A DNA stretch of 64,000 nt from Novosphingobium chloroacetimidivorans (GTDB lineage: Bacteria; Pseudomonadota; Alphaproteobacteria; Sphingomonadales; Sphingomonadaceae): NCBI RefSeq assembly GCF_014204535.1, contig NZ_JACHLR010000017.1, forward strand, positions 40,058 through 104,057, read 5' to 3'. The first letter of the stretch is position 1; each line of letters starts with the position of its first letter. The translations under genes and the position numbers were made by a program. Under the pieces are notes generated by a model, which was not told where the DNA came from, did no database searches, and saw only the letters and a list, made by a program, of their open reading frames with translations. Below, piece by piece: positions 52,963-63,400 of this stretch.

Positions 52963-54560
52963 CAGTGTTCCCCCTCAAGTCGCAAGATCAGGCCCTCATC
53001 CGGTTGGACGGTGCCGTCGGATGCTCGGTCGGGCTTGGTAGAGGCGAGCGTCTCGCGCACGACATAACCAGGCGGTAAGGTGTAGCGCCGCTGCTGCGAG
53101 CCCAGGTTGAGCACAACCAGCAGCGTCTCGCTGCCAGCCTCGCGCATGTAGGAAAGCACCTCGTCCTCGGCCTCAGTCAGCGCGAAGATGCCGATCGCCA
53201 GCGCCGGATGCTCTCGCCGCAACTTCAGCAATGACCGGTAGAACTGCAGCAGCGAGCCCTCGTCCGCCTCCTGCGCGGCGACGTTGCGGGTACGCCAATC
53301 GTCGTTGAGCGGCAGCCATGGCTCGACCGTGCTGAACCCGGCGAACGGCGCATCGCTCCACGGCATCGGCGTGCGTGAGCGGTCCCGGCCGATGCCCCGC
53401 TCGGGCTCGCGCAAGTGCTGCGGATCACGCATGCGGTCTGACGGGATCGTCACCTCGCCGATACCCAGCTCGTCGCCCTGGTAGAGCGTCGGCGTGCCGC
53501 GCAAGGTCAGCAGCAGCATGGCAGCCACCCGCGCCTGCGCCTCGCCGATACGCGCGGCGATCCTGGCGGCGTCGTGGCTGCCGAGCACCCAGTTGGGCCA
53601 GCCATGCCCGGGCAGCGATGCTTCGTACTCGCCGATGACCTGCCGCAGCGAGCCCGCGTCCCATTCGTTTTCGACCAGCTGGAAGTTGAACGGCAAGTGC
53701 ACCTGCGGACGCTCAGGGGTGCCGTACCATCGCGCGTGCCGGTCGTTGGGCAGGAAGATCTCGCCGATCAGCACTCGCTCACCGTAACTGTCCGCGAGAG
53801 CGCGCATCTCGGCCGAGAAGGCATGCGCCTCGGGCTGGTCGGTGGAATGGTGCTGCAGCAGCTTGTCCCGCTCGCGTACCTCGGGCGTCCAGGCCGGGTT
53901 CACCGGATTGTCGAGCAAGTCGGCGTGCTTGACGATGTGCCACAGGACATCGATGCGAAAGCCGTCCACGCCGCGATCGAACCAGAAGCGCATGACGTCC
54001 ATCATCGCCGCGCGCAGCGCCGGATTGCGCCAGTTGAGGTCCGGCTGCTCCTTCAGGAAGGCATGCAGGTAGTACTGACCCGTTGCCTCGTCCCACTCCC
54101 AGGACGAGCCGCCGAAGTCGCTCACCCAGTTGTTGGGTGGGCCGCCATCGGGTGCCGGATCGCGCCAGATGTACCAGTCGCGCTTGGGATTGTCGCGCGA
54201 GGAGCGACTTTCCTTAAACCAGGCATGCTGGTCCGAACTGTGGTTCGGCACGAAGTCGAGCAGCAGCTTCAACCCCCGCGCATGCACCGCCTCCAGCAAA
54301 GCGTCGAACGCGGCGAGATCCCCGAAGATCGGCTCGACCCCGCAGTAATCCGCCACGTCGTAGCCGAAGTCCGCCATCGGCGAGGGGAAGATCGGCGACA
54401 GCCAGATCGCATCGACGCCCAGCGCCGCCACGTAGTCCAGCCGTGCGGCGATGCCGGCAAGGTCGCCGATGCCGTCGCCGTTGGAGTCCTGGAACGATCG
54501 CGGGTAGATCTGGTAGACCACCCCCCGCTCCCACCAGGGCGTGTCGCGTGCCTGTGCCAT
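52962..54560 (-). CDS. GH13-family alpha-glucosidase-like enzyme
   Basis: The 532-residue protein is an alpha-amylase superfamily member of the oligo-1,6-glucosidase/alpha-glucosidase type. Motifs are GVVYQIYPRSFQDSNGDGIG, DFVPNHSSDQHAWF, the nucleophile in GVDGFRIDVLWHIV, the acid in VLIGEIFLP and the third region GSHDAAR in place of the usual NHD. It could cleave alpha-glucosides. The ATG at 54560 is chosen; a GTG at 54569 is possible. No clear ribosome site precedes either. The GT4 gene follows in the same unit. Confidence 0.9.
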   Translation of the reverse strand: MAQARDTPWWERGVVYQIYPRSFQDSNGDGIGDLAGIAARLDYVAALGVDAIWLSPIFPSPMADFGYDVADYCGVEPIFGDLAAFDALLEAVHARGLKLLLDFVPNHSSDQHAWFKESRSSRDNPKRDWYIWRDPAPDGGPPNNWVSDFGGSSWEWDEATGQYYLHAFLKEQPDLNWRNPALRAAMMDVMRFWFDRGVDGFRIDVLWHIVKHADLLDNPVNPAWTPEVRERDKLLQHHSTDQPEAHAFSAEMRALADSYGERVLIGEIFLPNDRHARWYGTPERPQVHLPFNFQLVENEWDAGSLRQVIGEYEASLPGHGWPNWVLGSHDAARIAARIGEAQARVAAMLLLTLRGTPTLYQGDELGIGEVTIPSDRMRDPQHLREPERGIGRDRSRTPMPWSDAPFAGFSTVEPWLPLNDDWRTRNVAAQEADEGSLLQFYRSLLKLRREHPALAIGIFALTEAEDEVLSYMREAGSETLLVVLNLGSQQRRYTLPPGYVVRETLASTKPDRASDGTVQPDEGLILRLEGEH

Positions 54561-54716
54561 CAACCGCACGAAAGGCGTGGAGCGCAGGATGGTTCCTTGC
54601 AGAGCGCATTACCGTCCGGATGGCGAGTGGCCCACACGAACCACGCCGTCACCCTGAACTTGGCAAGTGTCTCTTCTTCAACCCAGCCAATCGCACATCC
54701 TTTTTCCCGCATCCAT

Positions 54717-54741
54717 CGAACCGCCGCGATTCCCGCGCGTT
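54717..54741 (+). promoter_or_regulatory. candidate EcfG (general stress) promoter
   Basis: CGAAC (54717-54721), 16 nt, CGTT (54738-54741) differ by one base from the known alphaproteobacterial EcfG consensus GGAAC-N16/17-CGTT. It lies about 30 nt before the GTG of the DUF3008 gene. It is a motif match by eye only. Confidence 0.45.
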
Positions 54742-54771
54742 GACCCGGCATCATCGCAGGAGGTGCAGGAC

Positions 54772-54960
54772 GTGCCGGCAAAATCCGCTGCCCAGCAAAA
54801 GGCCGCAGGCGCGGCGCTCTCCGCCAAGCGCGGGGACACGCCCAAAAGCAAGCTTCAGGGCGCCTCCAAGTCGATGGCGGAGTCGATGAGCGAGAAGCAG
54901 CTGGAAGAGCTTGCCCATACCAAGCGCAAGGGCAAGCCCGAGCATAACGCCAAGAGCTGA
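54772..54960 (+). CDS. DUF3008 small protein
   Basis: The 62-residue protein starts at a GTG with GCAGGAGG before it. It reads PAKSAAQQKAAGAALSAKRG, then GASKSMAESMSEKQLEELAH and TKRKGKPEHNAKS, the pattern of DUF3008 small proteins, which are abundant, basic and of unknown function. A longer frame to 54667 exists but has no ribosome site or family match. It overlaps the next gene by one base (TGATG). A stress-response role is suggested by the EcfG-like promoter. Confidence 0.85.
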   Translation: MPAKSAAQQKAAGAALSAKRGDTPKSKLQGASKSMAESMSEKQLEELAHTKRKGKPEHNAKS

Positions 54961-55853
54961 TGGGCACGCTTCACGACGAATGGATGGAGGCGATCCGCGC
55001 GGGAAACCACGAACGCGCATGGGCGCTCAATGCCCGGCAAGCGGCGCTTAGACCGCTGGCCGAGCGTGACAACCCCGCCCTGCCCTATCACTTGCGCTGG
55101 GTCTGGGACATGGCGCCAGTGGACGGCTGCGACGTGCTGGTGCGCTGCTACCATGGCCTGGGCGACACCATCCAGTTCCTGCGCTTCCTGCCCGAGCTGC
55201 GCCGTCGTGCTCGCTCGGTCACGCTCGAGATCCAGCCACGCCTGATCCCGCTATTGCCCGCGAACATCGCTGACCGCGTCGTGCCCTTCGACCCGGCCCA
55301 TCCGCTCGCGCCGGCCGAGCGCGACGTCGAAATCATGGAGCTGTCGTTCGCGCTGCGCGTGCCGCCGAGCGAGTGTGCGCCCCCTTATCTCCACGTCAAA
55401 CCGTCAGACCTGCCTTCGGGCACGATCGGCCTGTGCTGTTCCTCGGGAGACTGGGACGCGCAGCGCTCGATTTCACCCGACCTGCTCGGCCCGCTCCTCA
55501 CCGGACGCGAGTGCGTGACGCTCGATGCCCAGGCCACCACGCTGCCGGTCCGCAATCCGCAAGGCTGCTCGTTCGACATGGCCGAGACGGCGGCGCTGGT
55601 CGCCGGTTGCGCGTTGATCATCACGGTCGACACGATGATCGCGCACTTGGCCGGCGCGCTCGGCAAGCCGGTGTGGCTGCTCCTCAAGCACGCGCCCGAT
55701 TGGCGCTGGGCGCCCGAAACCGGCCGCAGCGAATGGTACCCGAGCGCGCGCCTCTACGCGCAGCCGGCCCCTGGCGACTGGGCCGGCGCGGTCGCCGCGC
55801 TGGCGCATGATCTTGACCTGACGTTCCCCCTGCAACCGGAGTTTGCCCGATGA
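54960..55853 (+). CDS. glycosyltransferase-9-like protein
   Basis: The 297-residue protein resembles the C-terminal part of TPR/GT9 proteins of the heptosyltransferase type. Signs are YHGLGDTIQFLRFLPELRRR and, near the end, VDTMIAHLAGALGKPVWLLL followed by DWRWAPETGRSEWYPSARLY. The N-terminal 40 residues look like a single helix pair. It may move a sugar to an unknown acceptor. It is coupled to DUF3008 before and DUF6165 after (4-nt overlap). Confidence 0.75.
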   Translation: MGTLHDEWMEAIRAGNHERAWALNARQAALRPLAERDNPALPYHLRWVWDMAPVDGCDVLVRCYHGLGDTIQFLRFLPELRRRARSVTLEIQPRLIPLLPANIADRVVPFDPAHPLAPAERDVEIMELSFALRVPPSECAPPYLHVKPSDLPSGTIGLCCSSGDWDAQRSISPDLLGPLLTGRECVTLDAQATTLPVRNPQGCSFDMAETAALVAGCALIITVDTMIAHLAGALGKPVWLLLKHAPDWRWAPETGRSEWYPSARLYAQPAPGDWAGAVAALAHDLDLTFPLQPEFAR

Positions 55854-56281
55854 GCCCGATCGACTGCTGCCCCCGCGTGCCCGTGTCGTGGGGCGAACTC
55901 GTCGACAAGATCACCATCCTGCAGATCAAGTCCGAACGCATCGCCGATCGCGACGCCCGCGCCAATGTCGCGCACGAACTCGCCTCGCTGCGCCGGGTGG
56001 CGGGCGAGGCCATTGGAGACGTGCCCGGGCTGATCGATCAGTTGCGCGCGGTGAACGAGGAGCTGTGGGAGATCGAGGACAAGATTCGCGAGCGCGAGGC
56101 GAAAGGCGACTTCGGCCAGCGCTTCATCCAGCTAGCCCGCGCCGTGTACAAGAAGAATGACCTGCGCGCGGCCATCAAGCGCCGGATCAACGACGCCCTG
56201 GGATCGGAGCTGGTAGAAGAGAAAAGCTACGCCAACTGGGCCGCGTCCGGCACTGCGGTGGCGCATAGCCCGGCGGTGTAG
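55850..56281 (+). CDS. DUF6165 protein
   Basis: The 143-residue protein has the DUF6165 pattern: PVSWGELVDKITILQIKSER near the start, then a helical middle (NEELWEIEDKIREREAKGDF) and AVYKKNDLRAAIKRRINDAL. The function is unknown. It is often beside glycosyltransferases; here it overlaps the GT9-like gene by 4 nt (ATGA), so it may help that enzyme. No membrane or signal segment is present. Confidence 0.82.
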   Translation: MSPIDCCPRVPVSWGELVDKITILQIKSERIADRDARANVAHELASLRRVAGEAIGDVPGLIDQLRAVNEELWEIEDKIREREAKGDFGQRFIQLARAVYKKNDLRAAIKRRINDALGSELVEEKSYANWAASGTAVAHSPAV

Positions 56282-57124
56282 GACTGCGTTGTTCCGGCAC
56301 GTAACCTGAGGGTCATCGCTGCCGCAACCGGTCCCGGATCAACCCCGGCACGACGCAGCCGGCTAATCCGCTACTATCTTGGGGAGACGCCGCGCCTGAA
56401 AGAAGGCAAAGTTCACTCCCTCCATCCCCGTCGCCCCCGCGCAGGCGGGAGCCCCGCTATCGTCGAACACGCGCAGTAGCAGGAAGAACAAGCGGGGGGG
56501 CCCCGCCTGCGCGGGGCCGACGGTGGATGGGCAATCTTTAGCGGTACAGGGTGAGACAAAGGCCGCAGGCTCTGGCCACAGTCGCCCCGATTGCGGCAAC
56601 ACCTTTCGCTCCGCGACCTTGCAAATCCGCACGCCTCGTCCGGCAGAGAGGCGGCGCCTCGCAGACTTGGCGCCAAGCGCTTGGCAAGGTGATCGTGCGC
56701 GACATGACGACGCAGGCCCATTGCAACGGGGATGTTAACTGAAGCGGCACGGATGCGCAGCGTGCCACCGTTGAGCGGCAGCTTGACGACATGCGGCCTG
56801 GGCATCCGGTTCTGGAAACCAGCTGAGAGGCTCAAGTTTCGAAGTCGCCAACTTAGCCGCCGCTGGACGCCTCGAGAGGATTAACTCAAAGCTGCGCTCC
56901 GTTCATTGGGCTATCGTGAGAAAGCGGCCGATGGCTTTTGCAAGCCGTCGTTCTTCACTCTGCTTTTGAGCGGCAGCGTTGGCATGAGCCGGCGACAGAA
57001 ATGCGGACCGTGACAAAGAGCGATGAAGCGTGTGCTACCAAGAGGCGTGCACAGCCAGCGATATCCCGATTCACTTATCCGGACGGGACAGAAGGAAGGC
57101 GTGGATCAAGCCGCGCCCCCCGCA
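56282..57124. other. gene-free region, 843 bp
   Basis: No coding gene is supported here; open frames on both strands lack family features and run over a REP pair. The GC content falls in the right part (56840-57060). The region may hold a gene remnant. No tRNA or clear ncRNA was recognised. It is the longest such gap in the window. Confidence 0.5.
56428..56523. repeat. REP-like inverted pair (family B)
   Basis: GTCGCCCCCGCGCAGGCGGG and a right arm CCCCGCCTGCGCGGGGCCGA form an inverted pair. The middle contains AGGAAGAACAAGCGGGGG, as at 34676, which suggests a shared ancestor element rather than chance hairpins. Confidence 0.65.
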
Positions 57125-59929
57125 TTACTTCAATCCGTAGCGTGCGTACTCCTGCACGAGGCCGGGCATCACTTTGCGGAAATAGGCAAGGTCCGACTGC
57201 GCATCCGATCTGCCCATCGCGTTCGCGATCCACGCTCTAACGTATTGCGTCGAGACCTGCCCCGGCGCAATCTTCAGCGCGGCCTCGGCATCGGCGAGCG
57301 CTGCGGCGAGGTTGCCGCTGGCGATCCCGGCCATCGCCCTGCTGTCGAGCACGGCGGGAGCATTGGACGCCCTTTCCACCGCCTGGTTACAGATCTGCAT
57401 CATGCCATCCACGCCCACGCGGAACCGCGCGCGATACCAGCAAGAAGCGTTGAGCAGCGAGGTATCGCCCGGCTTTTCCTCGATCAGCGCGTCGATCTCC
57501 TTGACACCGTCGTCGCCCTTTCCGGCATAGGCCAGCACGTCCGTGCGGACCTGCACCACCGCGCTGTGCTCGTCCCCCATGTCGTCATATTCGGCGAGCA
57601 GCTTGAGCGCTTCCTCGCTCTGGCCGGCGTAGCCGAGCGTGTCCGCAAGGGCCATGGCGCTGTCGACCGATGGCGAGAGCTTTAACGCTTCGCGCAAGTC
57701 CGCGATCGCGGCGTCCACCCGGCCAAGCTGCCGCTTGAGGTAGCCGCGGCGACTATAGCTTTCCGCATCGGGTTGGATGGCGATGGCCTTGTCGTAATCG
57801 GCGATCGCGCCTTCAAGATCATATGTACCGCCGCGAAGGCTCGCTCGCCCGACTAACCCGGCGCCCCGCTCGGCTACTGGAGCACGGGCGATAGCCTGGG
57901 CATAAGCCGCCTCGACAGGCGCCAGTCGCGTCTTGAGCGCGGCGGACTGGTAACGCCATGCGCGCGCGGCGGTCACCGGCGCGGTCAGGAACGGCGTGGT
58001 GTTCTTCAGGCGAAGCGCCTTGGCCTTCTCGACCGGGATGTCGGCCGAAGGCAGCTCGCCACCAAGTGCCGCATGCTCCTCGGACACGATCAATCGCTGC
58101 CCTTCGAGCACGCCCTTTCGCGTCGCGGTCTTACCCGCATAGAACACTTCGTAGTCAGGCTTGCCGCCCAGCTTGAAACCCGGCTCGTCCACCGGCAACA
58201 GCACTTCCACTTCCTCGCGCATGCGGCGCGCGGGTCCAAGGTCTACCGGAAGGGTCTTCCAGGTCGCGCGGCTGCGATCGAAATCGAAGGTCTCGTTGGC
58301 GCTGGCAAGGGCCGAAAGGTCCATCCGCTTGGTACCGTCGCGATCGCCGAACCGGGTGGATACGATCCCTTTGACGGTGATCGTGGCCATGCCGGTTTCC
58401 GGATCGAAGCTCATCTCGCCGTCGGACACCAGTCCGCCGGTCTTTGACAAGGTATTGAATACCGAGCCGGCGAAGGAATCGATCAGTTGCTTCTTCTGCT
58501 CGACGCTCGCCTGCCCGAGCACGGCGCCCATGTTGCTGCCGAGCACGCCAGAGAAAGTAGTCGTCGCCGTCACCAGCGCGGGAATGTCGACCCCGCCGCG
58601 CTGGTCGATCACCATCTTGACCGTAGCCATCGGCAGTTGCGGTACGCGCGGCGCGATCGCCGTCAGCGACGCGCCGTCGACACGGATCGGCAGGGCATTT
58701 CGGAAGGGCGGCACATCGGCCAGCGTGGCCAGCCGCGTGCCGGTGGCAGTGCCATCCAGCCAGTAGGTCTCGCCCGCGATCTGCGCCCGCACGATGACGT
58801 GATCGAAAGCCGCGGGCATCGGCAGCAGGTCCGGCAAGGCATCCCCTGCCCGGCTGTTCACCGCGACGACTTCGGCCTCGATCCCGAGCGCTTCCAGCAT
58901 CGAGAGCAGCAGCAGCGACTTGGCCTTGCAGTCGCCGTAGCGAGAAACCCACGTCTGCGCCGGGGCCTGTGGCACGTAGTTGCCACCGGACATGCCGTTC
59001 ATCAGGTAGCTCACCTGATCCTGCACCAGACGAGTGGCGAGCGCTGCGCGGGTCAGCGGATCGGGGCTCTTGTCCGCGATCTTCGCCACCTCCTTGGCCA
59101 GCGGACTGCCGGGCGCAATCGCACCCTTGATGGAATAGAGGGGCGCGAACACGCGCGACACCTCATCCCAGCTCGCGAACGTGGTCGCTTCGAGCGAAGG
59201 CGGGCGCGTGAAGCGCGACGGCACGCCTTGTGGCATCTCCTCACGCTTGGGCAGCGGAAGCGGCACGGAGACGGTGTGCCAGCCGTCCTCGACGGTCTCG
59301 CGCGGGCTGCCGGCAGCCGGCCCTGCCCGCCATTTCACGGCCATGCCCTTGGGCCACGATACGGTGGTGCGCGCGAATCCGGCTTCTACCGGGAGGGTCA
59401 ACAATGTGCTGTTGACCTGCACCTTGCCCTGCAAAGCCTTGTCGCGGATGCTCTGGCTGTAGGCGATGCGCAACACGTCGCCGACCTGGAGGCCGGGTAT
59501 GGCCAGAGTTGCAGTCAGCATGCCATCGAGCTGGCGCTGTTCCAGCCCGGGTTCGCGCCGCAGCACTTCGTAGCGCGCACCGCCCTTGAGGACGTCGATC
59601 ACTTGGCCTGCGCGCAGGATTTCCACTCGGTGCACGGTGAGATCGCCCTTGTCGGGCATCCACGAAGCCGTGCTCGTCCCGCTCTGCGTCAGCGACTCCG
59701 GACTGGCTAGCTTGAAGGCTTGATCGACATAGATGGACAGCGTCTCCCCCTCGATCCGCTGTTGCACATCCAGAAGCGTGATCGCGGTGTTCGATGCGGT
59801 ATCGATCTTCGCACGATCGCGATTTTCGACCCATTTCGGGGCTGGACCATAGAGCACTGTTTCGCCGGCAAATGCCGGCGCAGTGGTGGCAAGAAGACCT
59901 ATGACGAACGACGCGTATCTTGCGACCAC
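57125..59929 (-). CDS. periplasmic DUF3857/transglutaminase-like protein with TPR repeats
   Basis: The 934-residue protein has a signal peptide cut after AFA (residue 21). It continues with a DUF3857 domain (about 40-250), a transglutaminase-like domain and a C-terminal set of TPR helices (about 690-930). The catalytic triad is visible: C334 in RYGDCKAKSLLL, H377 in FDHVIV and D392 in YWLDGTATG. Such proteins are periplasmic, of unknown substrate, and found in many sphingomonads and Bacteroidetes. It stands alone between two gene-free regions. Confidence 0.88.
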   Translation of the reverse strand: MVARYASFVIGLLATTAPAFAGETVLYGPAPKWVENRDRAKIDTASNTAITLLDVQQRIEGETLSIYVDQAFKLASPESLTQSGTSTASWMPDKGDLTVHRVEILRAGQVIDVLKGGARYEVLRREPGLEQRQLDGMLTATLAIPGLQVGDVLRIAYSQSIRDKALQGKVQVNSTLLTLPVEAGFARTTVSWPKGMAVKWRAGPAAGSPRETVEDGWHTVSVPLPLPKREEMPQGVPSRFTRPPSLEATTFASWDEVSRVFAPLYSIKGAIAPGSPLAKEVAKIADKSPDPLTRAALATRLVQDQVSYLMNGMSGGNYVPQAPAQTWVSRYGDCKAKSLLLLSMLEALGIEAEVVAVNSRAGDALPDLLPMPAAFDHVIVRAQIAGETYWLDGTATGTRLATLADVPPFRNALPIRVDGASLTAIAPRVPQLPMATVKMVIDQRGGVDIPALVTATTTFSGVLGSNMGAVLGQASVEQKKQLIDSFAGSVFNTLSKTGGLVSDGEMSFDPETGMATITVKGIVSTRFGDRDGTKRMDLSALASANETFDFDRSRATWKTLPVDLGPARRMREEVEVLLPVDEPGFKLGGKPDYEVFYAGKTATRKGVLEGQRLIVSEEHAALGGELPSADIPVEKAKALRLKNTTPFLTAPVTAARAWRYQSAALKTRLAPVEAAYAQAIARAPVAERGAGLVGRASLRGGTYDLEGAIADYDKAIAIQPDAESYSRRGYLKRQLGRVDAAIADLREALKLSPSVDSAMALADTLGYAGQSEEALKLLAEYDDMGDEHSAVVQVRTDVLAYAGKGDDGVKEIDALIEEKPGDTSLLNASCWYRARFRVGVDGMMQICNQAVERASNAPAVLDSRAMAGIASGNLAAALADAEAALKIAPGQVSTQYVRAWIANAMGRSDAQSDLAYFRKVMPGLVQEYARYGLK

Positions 59930-60421
59930 AAAACCCCCCGGGAAACCCAGGGAGTAGATGCCTTATGTCGCTTGCGCTGACAATCGCCCTGCTCGCCTGT
60001 TGCGCGACCTTACGCGAGACAACACCAGTTCGCCTGCTCCTTCCGAAGAAACCGGCAAGTCATGCATGTAATTGGCGGCTTGATTGCAGACCGACGTCTC
60101 ATCGCTGCGACTGCAGTGGAGCCAGCGTCGCGCGACAGTAACGGACATTCGTCGATAGCCTTCCAGCGGCGCATCCGAGTGCAGGCCGATGTCCGCTTCA
60201 TCAAGGATCACTGCCATTGCCTGGCGCCGGCACTGTTTAACGACACCAACCAACTTGGGCCACTTCGATTCACTCACTGCATCTTGCGCAGCTGGACCAG
60301 CCAGGAGCGGCTTCTTGTTTCCCAATTTGAAAAAGCGAAAGGACGACGCGTGGAAGAGCCATCGCACCGCCTGGCAGCTCGGACACGCCGGATGGAGTGG
60401 TGCGGAACGGCTTGAGGTCGC
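59930..60421. other. gene-free region, 492 bp, before the restriction-modification gene
   Basis: No gene is supported; reading frames of 117 and 134 codons on opposite strands have no family features. GC is lower than around it at 60190-60320. This looks like a remnant or junction of an inserted block, because the next gene is a mobile-type restriction-modification enzyme. The right end holds the stop of that gene at 60422. Confidence 0.5.
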
Positions 60422-63400
60422 TCATGCGGCGTAGCGTCCGTCATTGAGGCGGCGCGCCATGCCGAGGCCGGCGAGCGCATCGAGCACAGGGCGCACGGTG
60501 GCGGCGCGCTTGCCCTTGAAGCTGCGGGCAATGTCCGCGGCGCCGAGGGGGGCGGGCGCGGCGGCGAGGATCGACTGCACCGCGCCGACCTGCTCGGGCA
60601 AGGTCGCGGGCCAGGGGATGACGTTGCTGACCGGCGCCACCGCCGCCTCTCCGAGGTCGAGCGTGGTCGCGACCGGCGCGCGATAGCCGGGGTCCTGGAA
60701 CTCGGGCCGCAGATAGCGCACCAGCCCGCGCGCCTCCTCCGCCGCTCGTTCCTTGTTGAGCGCGACGAGGCGGGTGAGGATCGTCTCCTCGTCGAGCGTG
60801 CCGGCGCGATGATCGTCGCCCCAGCCATAGGCATCCGCCACGCCCTCGTCGATCGCGTCGTGATGCTGGCGGATCAGCGTCACGAGCCCGCGATCGTGAA
60901 TGTCGCGCTCCTGCGGCGTCAGCGCTCGGCCTTCGCGCAGCACTTGAAGGACGTTATAGAGCTTGGTGAGCGTCAGGTCGGCATGCTCGGCCAGCACGCG
61001 CTTGCGGAGCGCGTCGAGGGCTTCGGCTTCACTACTTATGAGATCGTGCTGCCAACAAAGAATGTCTGCCGGAAAAGGGAAAGGATCGAAGCAGGCCGCT
61101 TTGAGGTAGCGAGCGTCGTCTCCGACCCCTAAGCGTCCTCCATTAGCTAATGCCCAAATCAAATGGATCGAGCTCGATAGAACCCCGTGATGATAGCTGT
61201 CACCAATCCCGATCATGACGCACGTACTATCTGGACGCGTCGTCACGGGTAATCTGACGAAAATCCTATGCTTAGCAGTCAAGGGTGTCACAATCTGTTG
61301 GCTGATGCCTTTAAGCGTGGGACGAAAGGTGTTTCTTGCTTCACCGTATATCCACCAGTTATCTCGCACAGACGAACGCGCGTTTGTGTCACGCTCAGGT
61401 TTAACAGACGTGTACAGACGCTGAAAGACTGCGCCGCTGGCGTTCTTCAAATCGTCCGCGGTGCGAAAATGGCACGCGTCGATGACCCTGCGATGCTGGG
61501 CCTTCTGAACAATCTCGCGTGCGCCAATCAGGTCGTGTATAAACTCCCCTTTCTCAGCATACGTGAGAGCATCCACGAATTCGTCATCAACAATAAATCC
61601 ACTTCCAGTCAGCTGAAAGCCAACCGAGCATAGCCTGGCGTTTGATTGCAAGCTCATCGCCTGCTGTAGATCGACCCTCGTGCGGAATCCCGCGCTGATT
61701 ATGCCAAGCTCTTCAGCATATTGAACCTCAAACTCCCCGTTTTCAGCTGGCTTCTCCTGGGCCACAGTCATAAGTCTACCCACGCTTTTCCCCTCGCAGG
61801 CAACCGTGAAGGCGACTCTCACCGATGCCCCGTTTGATTCATCGATCCACGGATGATTAGGAATCGCGTACACCAGAGAAATAGGGTTGGGACCGTCCAA
61901 GTGGTGAGACATAACTGTGCGGGAAAAGGTCTGCGTTATACTTTTGGTGGTAATGAACCCAAATCTACGAACGCTATTGCGCTGAAGGAGCACGGCCGCT
62001 TTGTGCCACCAGAACATGACAAAGTCTGCGTGGTCGGGAATGCTTGGATAACTGATGCGGACTGCCTCGATGTAGCCGCCGTTATTGTTTGAGCGCACCG
62101 TACGCGCACCGTGGAATGGAGGATTGCCGAGGATAAAATCCGCCTTCGGCCACGCCGCCGCGCGCGGGTTGACGTAGCGGTAGACCTCCGCCCGCGCCGT
62201 CTCGTCGGGCACCGGCTTGCCGGTGACCGGATGGGGCTTCATCGTCTCGCCGTCCCAGCGGGTGACGGGGGCGCCGTTCTCGTCGCGCTCCAGCACACGG
62301 TCGTCCCATTCGATCAGCGCGTCGCGGTTCTCGATGGTGCGGATGTCACGCAGGATCGGCTCGGGCGGCGGGCGGTCGGCGCCGTTGACGCGGAAGTGCC
62401 ACTGGAGATAGCCGATCCACAGCACCAGCTGCGCGATGGCCGCGGCGCGCGGGTTGATCTCGATGCCCAGAAAGTTCTCCGGCGTGATCGTGTGGCCGGT
62501 CAGCTCGGCAAGGTACTGGTCGTCGCCGAGGTCTACCAGCAGGTCGAGCACTTCGCCTTCCAGCTCCTTCATCCGCGCCATGGCGACGTAGAGGAAGTTG
62601 CCCGTACCGCCGGCGGGATCGAGGACTCGGGTCTGCGCGAGCCGGGTGTGGAAGGTCTCCACCGTGCGGCGCGCGTCCTCGGCCTTGCCCTGGTCGATCA
62701 GCTCCGACGCAGCGACGCGCACGCCAGCCCAGTCGGCGCGCAGCGGCTCGATGATCGTCGGCCCGACCAGCCGCTCGACATAGGCGCGCGGCGTGTAGTG
62801 CGCGCCCAGCTTGGCGCGCTCCTTGGGGTTGAGCGCCCGCTCCAGCAGCGTGCCGAAGATGGCGGGCTCGACTTCCGTCCAGCGATGCTCGGCTGCCTGG
62901 ATCAGCACCTCCAGCTCCTCGGCATCGAGCGCGATGGCCGTGCGGTCCTTGAACAGGTAGCCGTTGAACCGCTTGAGCGGCACGCCGAGCGCAGGCGAGA
63001 ACTCGCCGCGGTCCATCGCCGTCCACAAGGCGGTCAATTGGTGCTCCAGATGCTGCGGCGCCGCGCGCTGGTTCTTGAGCAGGTTGGTGAAGCTCTTCTC
63101 CGGGATCAGCCCGCTGTCTTCGGCGAACATCGTGAAGAGCAGGCGCATCAGGAAGCCGCTGGTCCGCTCTGCGGTGTGGCCCTGCTTCTCCAGCCGGCGC
63201 GCGACGGTGGCGAGCAGGTCTGCGATCTCGCGGGTGACCCGCGCTGCGCGGGCGGCGGGATCGAGGCTGGCGGGTGCGTCCCAGATCGCCGCCAGCCGCT
63301 CGCGCACTTCCGGATCGCGCAGATCGTCGAGCATGATGCGATAGCGCGAGCGGTCCGGGAACTGCGCATAGGCCTTCCCCGTGCCGGAGAAGTCGGCATA

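Noticed and set aside
54572..54596. EcfG-type promoter for the GH13 gene (GGAAC-N16-CCTT on the minus strand)
   Set aside because: One mismatch in the -10 box and only about 12 nt to the ATG, so it would need a leaderless mRNA; too weak to list.
54667..54771. Longer DUF3008 protein from the ATG at 54667
   Set aside because: The extra 35 residues contain the promoter-like boxes and lack family likeness; the GTG at 54772 has a strong ribosome site.
56413..56835. Open frame of 140 codons in the gene-free region
   Set aside because: It runs through the REP pair and has no family motif or good ribosome site.
59963..60415. Two overlapping open frames on opposite strands before the restriction-modification gene
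   Set aside because: Neither shows motifs, a ribosome site or a sensible composition.
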